A stretch of 64,000 bases of DNA, taken from Lasiosphaeris hirsuta (taxonomy: Eukaryota; Ascomycota; Sordariomycetes; Sordariales; Lasiosphaeriaceae). A program made the translations under genes and the position numbers. The DNA lies in NCBI GenBank assembly GCA_030549175.1, contig JAUKUA010000004.1, positions 3,658,001-3,722,000 on the forward strand, given 5' to 3'. Of this stretch, positions 47,293-59,300 are shown one piece after another. Under the pieces are notes generated by a model. That model made no database searches, was not told the DNA's origin, and was given only the letters and a program-made list of their open reading frames with translations. The stretch's first letter is position 1, and the number at the start of each line of letters is the position of its first letter.

Positions 47293-48517
47293 ACAGACGC
47301 TCCCCTGAGTCTGGCTCAGGGGTGTGGGTTAGGGGAGAAATATCCAGACACTTCCTTTCTTTTTGTCATTTTCGTTGCTTGTGAACTTGGGATAACACCA
47401 CGGGCCAGAACAGTACTTCGTCCCTGGGTTCTCATGTGTTTTAGCTCATTCTCCGGACAGCCAGTTTGGTACCATTATCATTTGTTGGTGAACCGACATG
47501 GGCATGGGCCCCCCGGGTACCTTGCCCGAACTATCCGGGACCGGGCAGTCAAATTTCTCCCACATATATCATCATTATTATGTGACGGCCAACTAAATTA
47601 AATTATAAAAGGTGCCATAGTCAAGCACTCCAGCCGATGTTACCTCAAAAAAGCACCCTCGAATTTGTTGTGGACCGGGGCATCCCTGGCAGGTCCTTGC
47701 AGATCGTCTCTCAAAGTCTGTCAGGTTGAGCTGATAATCTTATCTCATATCACCTGAGAAGTACTCAACGAACCTTAGCGCATCAAAGTTTGCGAAAGCC
47801 GAGTGCTGGCGGACCACGGGCACGAAGCAAAGAATAGTGTTTTGAGCATTCTTTTCCCAGAGGCAAATCCCGAAAGGAATAAAGTAAACAATCCTTTAAA
47901 AACGCGCCGGGTATGGCGTTTCAAAAAAAAAAAAAATTGGTGACACAGTTGTTACACAGCTGCTGCATAGTTTTTACATACATCACCCGAGAAGAGAATA
48001 CCACCCAAGTAAATATCTCAACTTGACTTCACTCCTTTTACAAACTTCACAATCAAGGCATACACCAAGGCATACACCAAAGCAGACACCCTCACAAAGG
48101 CCATAAATAAGAGTGCCCCGGGTCAATTACGTTCTGACAAGCAAAAATGAGGTGGTAAGGTGATAGAAGGTAAGGTAGTATAGGTGGTAGTCGTACTAGC
48201 AGCAAAAGTAGTTTGATAGTAGTGATTGTCAAGACCTTTGCACTTTATCCCCCAAACGCAGTCACTCTCTTACCCATGACCTATCCCCGCCATCCCATTT
48301 TTTTATGTCCCATCGATTTATCTTTACCCCCTTGTCCCCCCTTGACCTTGACATATATTTCCACACAGCCACGCGTAGTCTCAAGGCTCACACGTTATGC
48401 CACGGGACACTGCGACAAAACGCTCTGAACCATAAAGTGACTCGTTCCCCAAAGACGAAAATCTCTCTCGCTCTCTCTCTCTCTCAAAAAAAGAAAAAAA
48501 AGTCGATCCCAAAAAAA
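47293..48517. other. Intergenic region, possible retroelement relic
   Basis: No gene is seen. The stretch is more AT-rich than its surroundings. From about 47484 it begins TGTTGGTGAACC..., with internal short inverted G/C blocks and a TATA-like ATTATAAAAGG near 47602-47612. This resembles the layout of a fungal LTR, and tRNA neighbourhoods are common landing places. I cannot find a matching 3' end or target duplication, so this is only a suggestion. The right end is the 3' flank of the eIF4E-binding gene. Confidence 0.3.
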
Positions 48518-51215
48518 TCATGGCCCCCGATACCCTGGCGGCATCATCCCCCTCCGATCATACGGCGGCACTGCCCCAGGGAAACCGCCTGGTCCATCCA
48601 GGCCTCCTTGCACCTGGAAACCTCCACCCATCCCTGGCGGAGGCTGTTGCATGAATCCCGGCGGCGGCAGTCCACCAAAAAAGCCAGGCGGTGGCTGCAT
48701 GCCCCGTTGCTGCTGGTTTGGTGGGCCTGGCGGCGGCACTCCCATAACGCCCTCGGGTGGGAAGACCGGCGGCGGCGGGAAGTTGGGATACATACCCGGT
48801 AAAGGCACGTTACGCGGTCCATTGACGAGTCCAGGAGGTGGGATCATGGGGCGCTGTGGGGGTGGAAGCTGACCACCGCCGGCACCAGGGCCACCCATCT
48901 GGAACTGGTGGATACCGTGGTGGTCGAGGCCTGGAGGCGGCGGTCGCTGCAGAATCTGTGTCGGCTGCGGACGGCTGTCGACCTCGGACGGGTGGAACTG
49001 GTCTTCTAGGAAACCCGGTGGACCCTGCTGTCCTCGCATTTGTTGATGACGCTGTAAGATGGTCCTTTCTCTCTGATAGTCCAAGTCGCGGTCGGGGATA
49101 TTCGCAAGCGATACCTGCTTAGTCGGCTGCGGCATCCTGACGGGGAGAGGCTCCATTCTCGGCAGAGACTCTGACACATCAGCGCGGTGGTTTTGCATCA
49201 GTTTCATCAAAAATTCAGTGTTGCTATTAATCGGCGGGTTGTTCTGCACGACACGCGGATTCGCCTGGTTGGCAAAGCTGTGGCGCTGAGCGAGCAGGTC
49301 TTGCAAAACCTGCTCGGGCCGCATCGCAGGAGGAGGCTGCACCGGAGGCGCCACGGGACGAGGCGAAACCATAGTATGAGGCAGCTGTTGTCTGAGTCGA
49401 AGGTCATCGTGCTGCCCACGGAAGCGGGGGTCTTCGCGATGATCGCCGCCATACCCCTGGAGCGGCTCCGGAGAGGCAACTGCGCTATTCGGACGGTGAT
49501 CCTGAGCCGGAGATTGTTCCATAAGCCTAGCAAGGAGCTGCTGCGGCGGGGCATTGCCTTGCATCCCCGGTTCCATCCTCGATCTCTGTAGCTTTTGGAT
49601 GAGCATGGCAAAAGCTTCCTTCTCGGTTTCCCCTTGGGGGGGAAGGTCATTCGATGGACCGCTATGCTGAACTATAGCTGCAGGTATCGGCGGCTCTGTT
49701 CTCGCTCGGGTGTCTTCCTGGGTAGTCAGGAAGGTCATGAACCTTGACGACTTTTTGTTTTTGGATCGCGCGGCTTCCTTGTTCTCGGCAGCAGCGGCGG
49801 CGGCAGAAGCTGTAGGCGTGGTAGCATCGAGACTTCCACCACCAAAAGCAACGAAAAACTTGTCCGGGCCCGACTCGATCGCCGGCGCAGACGCAGACGC
49901 CACCTTTTGCTCTGGCTCCAACAAATTTTCCGTATTTGGCCTGTCCAGAACCATAGGTGCCTTCCCTTCGGGTTTAGGTGCACCTCCTTGCTTTGCTTTC
50001 ATTGATTCCATGAACTTTTTGAAATCCTCCTCAGTGTGGCCGTGTGACTTCTCTTCCAAGGGCTCATCAAGCCATTCGGGATCGCGCTCGACACGCTGGT
50101 CACGCTCTCTGTCCCAGCGCCGATCGTAGTTTCTGTCATTGGTTCGCTCGTTGGTTCGTTCATTGGTGCGGTCGCTATGCCTGTTGTCGTTTGCATTCGG
50201 ATCGCGATCCCGCCAGCTCTTGGCCTTGTCAATGCGCTCCCGTTGGGAGACGGGTGCCTCGCTGGTGGCTCCGTTGTTCGGGTTATCTCTGGACCATGGC
50301 TCGGGCTTAGCCCGTGCTAAGCTGTTTCTGTTGCGCGGCCCTTCCAGTTCTTCGGCCTCCGTATCTCTGGCATTGGGGTCTGCTGGGTTGCGGGCGCGAC
50401 GGTCGTTGACCTCCCGGTCATCGCGGTCTCGCGCTCGGCGGTCGTCTCGAGTAGTAAAGCGCTCTCCGGCGGCACCCATGCGCCCGTGGAAGCGCTCGGC
50501 GCCTTCAGCGCCAAAACTCTTCCGCGGCTTCACGGTGCTCCAGCCTTCGCTATCTTGGTCTTGGTCGCCGCGGCGACGGAATGTGTTGTTGCGGCCATCC
50601 CTGCCCTCCCGGAAGCGATCATTTGTGGCGGGTTCCGAGTCGTTTGCACGGGTCCTGAAGTTGAAACGATCGGACCGATCCTGTCGTTCCGGGTCCTTCA
50701 AAGCCTTCTCGGGCTCGCCGCCGACTCTATTCGTCCGAGCGGATGTAGCTGATGCGAAATTCGGCCGGGGCGGGCCAAGGATTATCTCGTCCGGGTCTGG
50801 TTCGGTCAGTACATGGGAAAATACAGACAGAAATACACGCGGTCGTCCCCTCACCCCGCAGCCAGGTCCGGAAAGGGATGCATACTTGCGGCACTCCGCG
50901 AGCCATTACGGTCGAGCGCTGGGCGTCGATTTTCCTGGTTCAGGAGTAGGCCTTCGCCGGTGGCGCTCTTGCGGTCGCTGCTTGGTTTTGGCTGATTGCG
51001 AAATGCCTCTGGGGGTGGCCTGTTGAAGAAGGACATGTATTAGAAGAATTTCTGTTGGGGTACAGGAGAGAGATTTCAGTAGGGAAAAAGGGAAAGAGAA
51101 AAAAAAAGACAACATACCCCATCCACTCATCAGCCGGGGGCAGAGCGGGTGGCTTGACGCATAATGGAGACTGGCGTAAATGCAGCAGAAACTCTGCCGA
51201 GTATCGACCCGCCAT
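48518..51215 (-). CDS. eIF4E-binding translation regulator (4E-T/Eap1-like)
   Basis: Three exons, 51215-51118, 51019-50886 and 50796-48518, encode 836 aa; the introns are 98 and 89 bp. The N-terminus MAGRYSAEFLLHLR contains the canonical eIF4E-binding motif Y-x4-L-hydrophobic (Tyr5, Leu10, Leu11). It is followed by a conserved Pro-rich segment ending in the Trp-containing PPADEWMG. This layout matches 4E-T-type proteins, which hold eIF4E away from eIF4G and bring mRNAs to decay factors. The remainder is disordered: Arg/Asp-rich in residues 80-300, with NERTNERTNDRN direct repeats, then Gln/Pro-rich with many PPPG/PPPP stretches to the end. The short segments EEDFKKFMESMK and AFAMLIQKLQRS look like conserved helices. 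Expected in the cytoplasm and P-bodies. The motif exon is separate from the disordered body. Confidence 0.8.
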
Positions 51216-52179
51216 GATCAGGTCATGTAGCGTCAGCCTCGGGAGGGGCCCAAAGGATTCGGCGTAGCATCCAACGACGAAAAGTATAGGTAGTCGACGT
51301 TGGGAGCGATCTGGAGACTGGGAGGAGATAAAGTAGGAGCCGGGCAGAGGAGGTGAAGTGGAGGTCGGCGGCGGTGGTGATGGGGGCTGGTGCGGTGACT
51401 GGAGACTGGGTGACTGCAGGGGCTGTCTTGATTTTCGAGTTCGACTTTGGCCCGCACAGCAATAAGACGTCGGCGGCGCGAATGGAGGGGATTGCAGTGC
51501 GAGGCAATCTGGGCGTGGTTTCGCAGTCCCGTAGCTTGATTTCTTTGCGGGCGAATGGGTGTGTGTGGATGCTGGCGGCGCTGTGTTGGAGGTGCGAGGG
51601 CAAGCTGAGGCAGATTGAAATGATCGATAAAACGGGGTCGGCGCTCGCTGCATTCAAACACACTTGTGGTGGTAGGTGTCGGTGTGGAGACCGAGAGTGG
51701 CTCGAGTGGGTTTGTGGCGGCTAGAATTGGTCCAAGCGCCGATAGATCACCCGTGTCCCCCTAGGTGGCCTGTGCTGCCGATCCCAGCCCAGCGTCCTTC
51801 CCAGCTGCTACCAGCAGCCACGCCACGTCACTGGATCGCCAAACCATCACAGCGAGTTTCCACTCCCCACACTACCTTACCTGCGCAGCAAGTGTTTAGC
51901 TTATTCAGTTTTTTTTTAGTTTTTTTTTAGTTTTTTTTTTGTTCTAACATCTTGGTGACCGAACTGTCTGGTGCACATCGGGCTTGCTGCTACGGTTTGT
52001 TTTGTGTTGGCCTGTGTTGGCTTGGAATGGGACTACCAAGACTCCATCCCCGCCATGCCCTATGTTTCCTGGCCGCAGCCGCTGCTTGGCCTCTTTTCGT
52101 TTATGTGCTGTTGAATAGCTTGCGGTAAGATCCCATGTTAACCTCCCTCATAGCATACTAGTAATAGCAAGTACGCCTC
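51216..52179. other. Intergenic: upstream of eIF4E-binding gene, downstream of URB1
   Basis: Nearly 1 kb with no supported gene. It holds the promoter of the eIF4E-binding gene and a T-rich tandem repeat at 51907-51940. Confidence 0.5.
51907..51940. repeat. Three tandem AG-plus-T-run units
   Basis: Three units of AG followed by 9, 9 and 10 T. A low-complexity run between the two genes. Confidence 0.85.
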
Positions 52180-55100
52180 CTATCCCATGACCACATCCTC
52201 CCCATCTAGCTTTGACTCGGCCTCCCCACGAAGATCAGCAATTCCCCCCTTACTCCACACCCCAACCCTCTCCCGATCACATGTCCTCCAAACCCTCGTC
52301 CGGAGCGCCCTATAAATCCTCCCCAGCCTCTCATCATCGCCGCCCTTTGCACTTCCGGCACAAAGCTTCTCCTGCGCCTCCAGCCAGTTCACCACCCCAA
52401 ACCTCGTCGTCAACGTCGTACTCCCGCCCTCAATCCCCGTGGCACGGTACAGGATCCTCAGCACTTGCGTGTGCAGCGGCAGCCGCATGTACGGGTTGCT
52501 CGCCAGAGACAGCAACCTCTCCAGCACGGGACCACGCGCGCGGCGCTTGTGGAACAGCTCAAGGTCACGCGGTGTGCGCAGGCCGTCGACGAGGTACTGC
52601 AGCAGCCAGTTGAGCTGGGTGTAAAACGAGTCGCCAACCTCGGGCTCCTCGAGCAACACCTCGTCGACGATTGGTAGCCGGTCGAGGCTCCACACAGGCC
52701 CACGCGCCAGGAATTGGTTGACCTTGGGGTACAGGCTGGACAGCGGGTCGCGGACCACCCCGAGCGCGTGGCACGCAAATGCTACCGCCGGGCTCGGCAG
52801 TGGGTCCGCCTCGATGTGATCGCGAGCTGTTTCTGCGACTTCCGATAGGAGAAGCCAGACTTGTTCCTTCTCCTCATATTCAGACTGGCGGATTTTGGCC
52901 GCCATTTTCAGAATGTTAACTAGTGCTTCTTTCCGGATGCTAGCGTGTTCGGACGCAAGCAGGGTCACCAGAGATATGGCATACCCTTCGTCGATGAGCT
53001 CGTCAACTGTCTTGTTTGCCCATTTTACCAAGGCCGAGTTGTCTGCCGCCAGGCCGTCGGCGACTTCGAGTATCCTTCGTAACCCCTCACCATTGATATC
53101 TGTCTCTAATGTCTTGCCCTCACCTCCTGTGGCCTGGCCGTTTGAAGGTCGGGCTGCTATGCTCCCGGCTGGTGGCCACGAGTTGTGTTGGAAGACTAGC
53201 TTATCCGAGATGCGCTTTTGGGAAAGCTTGGCAGGCGCGTCCTTGTAGAGTTGTGAGATTTTGGAGTAGATGACATCCAGCAGAGGTTTGCTCTCCCCAG
53301 CCGTGACCAAGAGCCCAAAGAATTTTGGCAGGAAACGGCCCAGTACACCCAAAACTTCCGGGTCAGTTGCACTGACAACAAACGGCATTTGCTCCAAGAT
53401 AGTGACCACTAAGGGACTGATAACCGATCCCACGGCGTCTTTGTTAGACCCTTCAGTCGCCTCCTTGATCAAATCCTGCATTGACTCGAGATACTTGATG
53501 GGTGTCGTAGCGCAGCGCGTCAGGCAGTTATCCAGGAACGACCAAATGTGCGCAACCGAACCAGCCTTCTTTTGGTTCAGACCCTGTAGGGTCTCAAGCA
53601 GCGGCAGCAGCCTAGGGTGTCCCGTAGACGCAGGCACCAGCTGCTGCTCCACGGCCACAGAATTAAGCACCTGGCGCATCTCGTCCAACGAAACGCCGCG
53701 GGGCGCATCAACACACACCTTTAGGAGCAATGTAAATGGTGAGAGCGTGAGCCCCTCCAAGGCCGAGAACCAGCGCATGCCAGGTGAATACCCCGCAATA
53801 GCAAGCAAGTTCTCAAGCTCCTTCAGACTCAGAGCAAAGTCCCTCGGGTCCTCAAGCTCCTGCTTTGCCAGGCGTCCCAGCGCAATCTCGAGGAGCGGGG
53901 AGACATCGAACTTGGCCATCAGGGCGACCTGCGGTATCACCTCATAGCAGAGGCGGAGCAGCCGACTTGCCGCCTCACGGTGTAGAATATCCTGCTCCGG
54001 GATCGAGCGGTATGAGTTGATGACATCCTTGATGCCTGGACTCCTCTGACAAAATTCGTCGACCAGCCTCCGCGCGGCTTCGCCCCAGAGTGCGATGTTG
54101 GCATGAGAGGGGTCCTGGTGCATCCGAACGGCTGTGTCTAGCTTCTCGATCGCAACGACTAGAAGGCGGGTAGCGAAGAAGGATAGCAAGTTCGATTTAT
54201 TTGTGAGGGAGCGGACCATGACCTTTTGGTTCATCGGAAGTGGGAGAATATTGTCGAGGACGAGCGAAGTAGGCGGGGGTAGTTGGGGGAAACTGGCCCC
54301 GCGGCAGAAGTGATCTGGTATCGGCAGCGACACCGTGTTGAAGAGAAACGCAGCGTACCCCATCCAGGTCGCCGACAGCTTAGGTTCAAAGGTGAAAGAT
54401 TTGGTGTTGATGAAGTAGTTAGCAACTAGCTCCGGAGCTACCCGAAAGATGGATATAGCCAGCTCGTTTTGTTTGATGCTCGCCCAAGGGCGTAAGTTCT
54501 GCAGAAGATTTAATAAGGTAAAATTGCGGACCGGGACCTCGGCCTTGAACTTGTTCATCCACACAATGGCCTCAAGCCCGAGCTCGTCGAGCTCGGCATC
54601 GGGTATCGCAGCATTCGGGTCTACGTCGCGGGGATAGAGCCCCGAGTCTTGTCTCAGCACCCCGCAGGACGGGTTGGTGCAGGCCGTCGTCAAGAAAGCG
54701 TGAGCGACATCAGGGATTGAAGCCGCCATGCTATCGTCGGATGCGCTTTGCCGCGCTTGGTAGAGCGATGATATACGGACGAGCGTCGACGTGTTGAACA
54801 TATTTGCCTTGGCCTCCCGCGGAACCTTATCATCCAGCATAATATTATCTCGCAACCCATTGAGCATGGACAAAGTCAAGTGTGCCGGGTCATTCTTGAT
54901 TTCTCGGGTTAGAGCGGCCACAACATCTCTTTGGGAAAGCAGCTCCTTCTTGGCTACGGGGTGGAGGAACTTGAGCGCGCTCAGAAAGAAGAGCACAGCG
55001 GTAGTGCGGGCTGACGGCCTCTTTTCGTCTTCAGCCTCTTCCCCGATATGCACGATGAGCATGTTCCGGGAGAGCAACTTGAAGGTTGAGGCCCTGGCAC

Positions 55101-55760
55101 GGAATAGGGGCTTCGCGATGGCGCCACCGTCAAACGAGATGGCCTCGGTCAGCATACGCAGGGTCGGGGAGATGACAAAAGTCTTGCTCTTTTCCGCGGA
55201 CAGGTTGCGGGAAATCAGCTCCAGCTGGCGTTTCTGCAGCAGGGTCCTGCAGATGCCTAGGCCGAAGGGTACCAGGTCGAGCGACTGCGAGAGCAGGCGG
55301 AGCAGCAGGGCGAGGACAACGGGGACGGCCGACATCACGGTCTCGATGCCGTTGGTGCTGGCGTGGCTCCAGGTTTGCATAATGTCGGACAAATAGACCT
55401 GGCTTTCGTCGCCCTCAGTCTGGAACTGGCCCTCAGGCCCTGCGAACTGCAGGTACTCCTTGAGGATGGCGAGGCGGTCCGCCTGGTCGCAGTCGGGCCC
55501 GAGCAAGGCATCAAGGAAGACTTTGAGGGATTGGAGACCTGTGGCTGGTGGTTAGCTGTGTGTCTGCGTGTCTGTGTATATACGGCAACAAGCGCACCAT
55601 GTCTTGCGCGCACGACGTCCTGGTGCAAGTCGAAGGAGAGCAGCTGCATCAACTGCCTGCTTGTGTGGATTTCTTCGTGTGTCGGCGCTTCGTGCACGAC
55701 CTTCTGCCGCTTTCGCGCAGTACCACCAGCCTCTTGGCCATGAGGAGGTCGCTTTCCCAT
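52180..55760 (-). CDS. URB1: Nucleolar pre-ribosomal-associated protein 1 (Urb1/Npa1)
   Basis: Two exons, 55760-55598 and 55538-52180, encode 1173 aa; the 59-bp intron (donor GTGCGC, acceptor CACAG) restores RARHGLQSLKVFLDALLG. The basic start MGKRPPHGQEAGGTARKRQK is a nuclear/nucleolar signal. The rest is a long alpha-helical, HEAT-like solenoid with LLRLLSQSLDLVPFGLGICRTLL and LFRARASTFKLLSRNMLIVHIG, which I associate with the Npa1 domain. Near the C-terminus are the helical repeats of the Urb1 C-terminal domain. Known role: an early 60S pre-ribosome factor that acts in a complex with Npa2, Nop8, Rsa3 and Dbp6 around the 25S root helices. Length is normal for filamentous fungi, shorter than the yeast protein. 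It is oriented head-to-tail with the eIF4E-binding gene. Confidence 0.82.
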
Positions 55761-56378
55761 GGTACTTTTCGTGTTGGTTTTTCCCGAAACACTACCGGGC
55801 AGACTTCAATGCTGCTGCTCGCTCCGATTGAGAATCCAAGAATTTCGGCTTCGATCATTGTCCTGCCACTGCTCACCGCCTGCTAATCGCAGTTTAGTCT
55901 GCTGATAAGTCTGATGATAAGCTCTTCCGGGTCCCCACTACCTAGTTTCTGACTATGACCTGGGAGCGAAGAATCAACAGCGCAGGAGCTGAATTCTGTA
56001 AAGATTTATGCTTCTGCAGCGCCATCAAGTAATCAAGTAATCCACCAAGAAATCACCCCATAAAAAGCAATCTTTAGAAATTGTCAATTAAATTCAACTC
56101 TGGTATCTCAATACTCCCTGCAACAGGTTCCAAAACACTCTCTCCGCCCCACCATTGACCCCCTTTTTCCAACCACAGTCAACGCACCTGCCTGCAGCAT
56201 ACATACAAACAAGCGATGCCTAAAACACCCGGGAATATGCCCAATTGACCCTCCCTCGTGTTTCTTCCCCGACGAGGCGCAATTAAGAATTATAACTTGA
56301 CAGAACAAACATAATGTTACATTATTACGCAACCCTTTTCTTAGATGCATCCACTGACACCAACTCATCCGCTATGGT
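55761..56378. other. Intergenic: URB1 promoter and TAO3 3' flank
   Basis: About 620 bp, locally AT-rich around 56030-56100 and 56280-56340, which fits a promoter and a polyadenylation region. No gene is seen. Confidence 0.5.
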
Positions 56379-59300
56379 TCATAGCATACCCTCTCCCGGT
56401 GTTTGTGGTCTCTGCTGCTGCTGCTGGGCTAGGAACGCATTCGGCACCTTTGGTACCTGTGGCGACAACGGGAACCGCGCTTCCTCCCTTGATCTCCCAC
56501 CCGTCATCCGCCTCATCCGTGACCTGGTACTTTGTGCCAGTGTGCTTTGTGCTAGCGGCCGAATCATATTCTCGAGAAAGAATGAGCCCTCTCCACTGCC
56601 CGTATTCGGCCGCTCGTCATCCCCGTCCGAAAACACGTCCTCGGGGAACTCATCATCTGAAGTAAAATCGACAATATGCGCGTGATACGACGCCGGTGCT
56701 GATGGAGATGTGATGGATCTGGCGTGCAGCCCTGGTCGGGCAGTGACGGGTGGACCGCCGACGTTGAAGGCACCTGGGTTCATAGTGTTGGCCAGCCCAT
56801 CTCGTGGCATTAGCGGCGGTCTGTCAGCAAAGCCGTTCTGAAACGACGAAGTATTGTTGGATGCCTGGTGCAGAATTGGCAGTATCTGTTCGTCATACAA
56901 TTGCGCCCCGGACTCAAAGGTGTCGGGAGAGAACTCGGTGATGGTCCTTGACGATCGGCCATCGCTTGGTGTCCCTGTCGAGAGGTCGTCGAAAAAGTCG
57001 TCAAGACTATCCAGCTTAGATACCAGATCTCCCATGGGCGCGTCGCCACGCATGTCGTCCGACATCATAGTATCTGCCCTCTCTGACGCGGGGAAGTAAC
57101 CATACGGGAATTCGTCCGCATGGAACTCTACCTCGGGTGTTGGCGTCGGTTCGGCGACCACACCCTCAGCACTCTGGCACATGTAGAAGGCCGCATGAAT
57201 GTTGGCTCTAGCCGAGCGAGCCTTGTCTGCGGGCATTGGTATCGCCCATCCCGATGCTTCTGGGATGCCGAACAGGCTCTGCGTGCGCTCATACTCCTTC
57301 CTGATAGCCTTCGATGTTGAGCGCGTCATACTCATACGCAGGTGGTGTTTGTCCATGGATGACCCCGACATGGTCATGATGTTGTCCAGGACTTCCAATG
57401 CCTCCATGCAGTACTCCGTCTGAAGGAGTCGCAGAAGGGGCGAGATCATATCAGACCCATGACCCGCCATCTCCGGCTTTTTCATGTCAACTTCAGGAAT
57501 GACCACACAAAGAATCCTCATGGCCTTGATCTTGACCCATGCCGTGCTGTTAGTCAAGAAGCCCATCAAGGTGGTAATCATTTGAAAGTCTAGTGCCGGA
57601 AGGTAATATTCCCGCAAGGCCCCAAACATGGAAATAATAAACTCGTTACCGGACGAATATTTGGCGGCAAGATAGCTGTCAAGAACCATCGCAAGCCCGG
57701 TAAGGCCCTGATCGTCCGCCGCGGTAAAAAGCAGCTCGGCTGTTTGAGTGGTGCTGCTGTCGGGTGCGTCCTGGTCGAAAGCCTGCAAAAAACGGGGGAA
57801 ATTGGCCAGAACTGCGAAAAAAAGGCGATTGCTGTCGCCAATGAGGCTGTCGCTGGGTAGTAATATAAGCTTTTCTAAAGTGCTCAGCGTCAGATCTAGG
57901 CATGTAGATGATCGTAGGCCTTTGTACAAAAGAGGCTGTAGTCCTTCAAACGATCCATCCCACGTCAATGGTTGGCTTTCCAGCAACAATCTCCGCACAC
58001 TTGGCGACTGAAAGTCGAGTTTATTTAGGAACTCGTTGAACATCTCGACAGCCTCCAGAAACTCGCACTCATTGATCGACTCGAGACAGGCACATGTAGT
58101 CCAAAATAATTGGGGAAAGGTCAAGAGTCTTTCAGCATCGAGCTTCGCAATCAGTGTCTTGAGGGTGGTTAGAATTTCCATGGAGAATGTCTGGATCTCG
58201 GTATCTTCTTCCGCGAACGTGTTGGAAAGTCGGACAAGCATCTCTCCAAGCATATGGTGGTCGGGGGAGGTCAGAATGCACCTGAAAATCTGGAAAGAAC
58301 GGCAAGCAAGGTGCCGAACCGGACACGATGTGGCCCACGTGAGTGACAGCCTGCCCCATTGGTCTTTGATGCCCGGAAAGGTGAGCTCAAACGTCTTGAC
58401 GACCTCGGCCGTCAAGTGCTCCATGCTGGGGGGGACTTTGCTATCGCAATCGTCGACCTTGCCATTGCTGTCCTCGTATCTCCATACCACAGACCGGTCG
58501 TGCTGGCGGATAGCATCAATGAGCCCCTCGATTGATTGCTTTGTTGAGATTGGAATGTCATCGTCCAGTCTGGAAATAACGAGTTCATGGATGAGATGAA
58601 CAAGCATTTCACGTGCCTGTTCTTGAACCAAGGCGGTATAGTGGTCCCACAGCACTGTTACAACCTGAAGGAGGACAGGCACATTGTCGGGAACAAGACT
58701 GACAGGTGCCACCATCAAATCTACCAGCAATATAAGGGAGAGTTGGCCGAGTGAGAAGCCGGCTTGCTTAGTCCCGACCGGAAGAGCCTCGGCAAGATCA
58801 GCGCAGTAAGGCAAAACGCCAATGTCTGGTGGAGGAGGGATTGCCTCCCGCTTCTCATTGGGCACCATTGCTTTCGGGTTGATTTGGAGCAGGAGGAACT
58901 CGACCACCTTGTTGCCCGGTGTGCTGTTGGTGCTTGCCAAGAAAACTACAATTTGCTTGGCATACTCCACAAAGTTCTGCTCCCTCCGTTCCAGACACAG
59001 GGACATGATGAAGTCCAAAACAAGCCGCACATTCCCTGGGTGTGGTCCCGTAGCGAGCGCCTGCCAGAGGGCTTGCACCTCATTGTGCAGCGCCGCGCTT
59101 GATTTGATAGTGAGTTCTAGTAAATTAGCCAAAAGGACGTAGGATTGGGCAATTGGTCCACCGTTCGGGTCGACTTTGAGCTCGATTGACTGAATCCAAG
59201 GGAGGATCACGGCGACGACGTTCCGTTGCGCAGATGGCTGAATATCTTTGAAGAAAAGAGTGAATTCAGAGAAGATGTGGAATGCCATGTCTGTGTGCTG

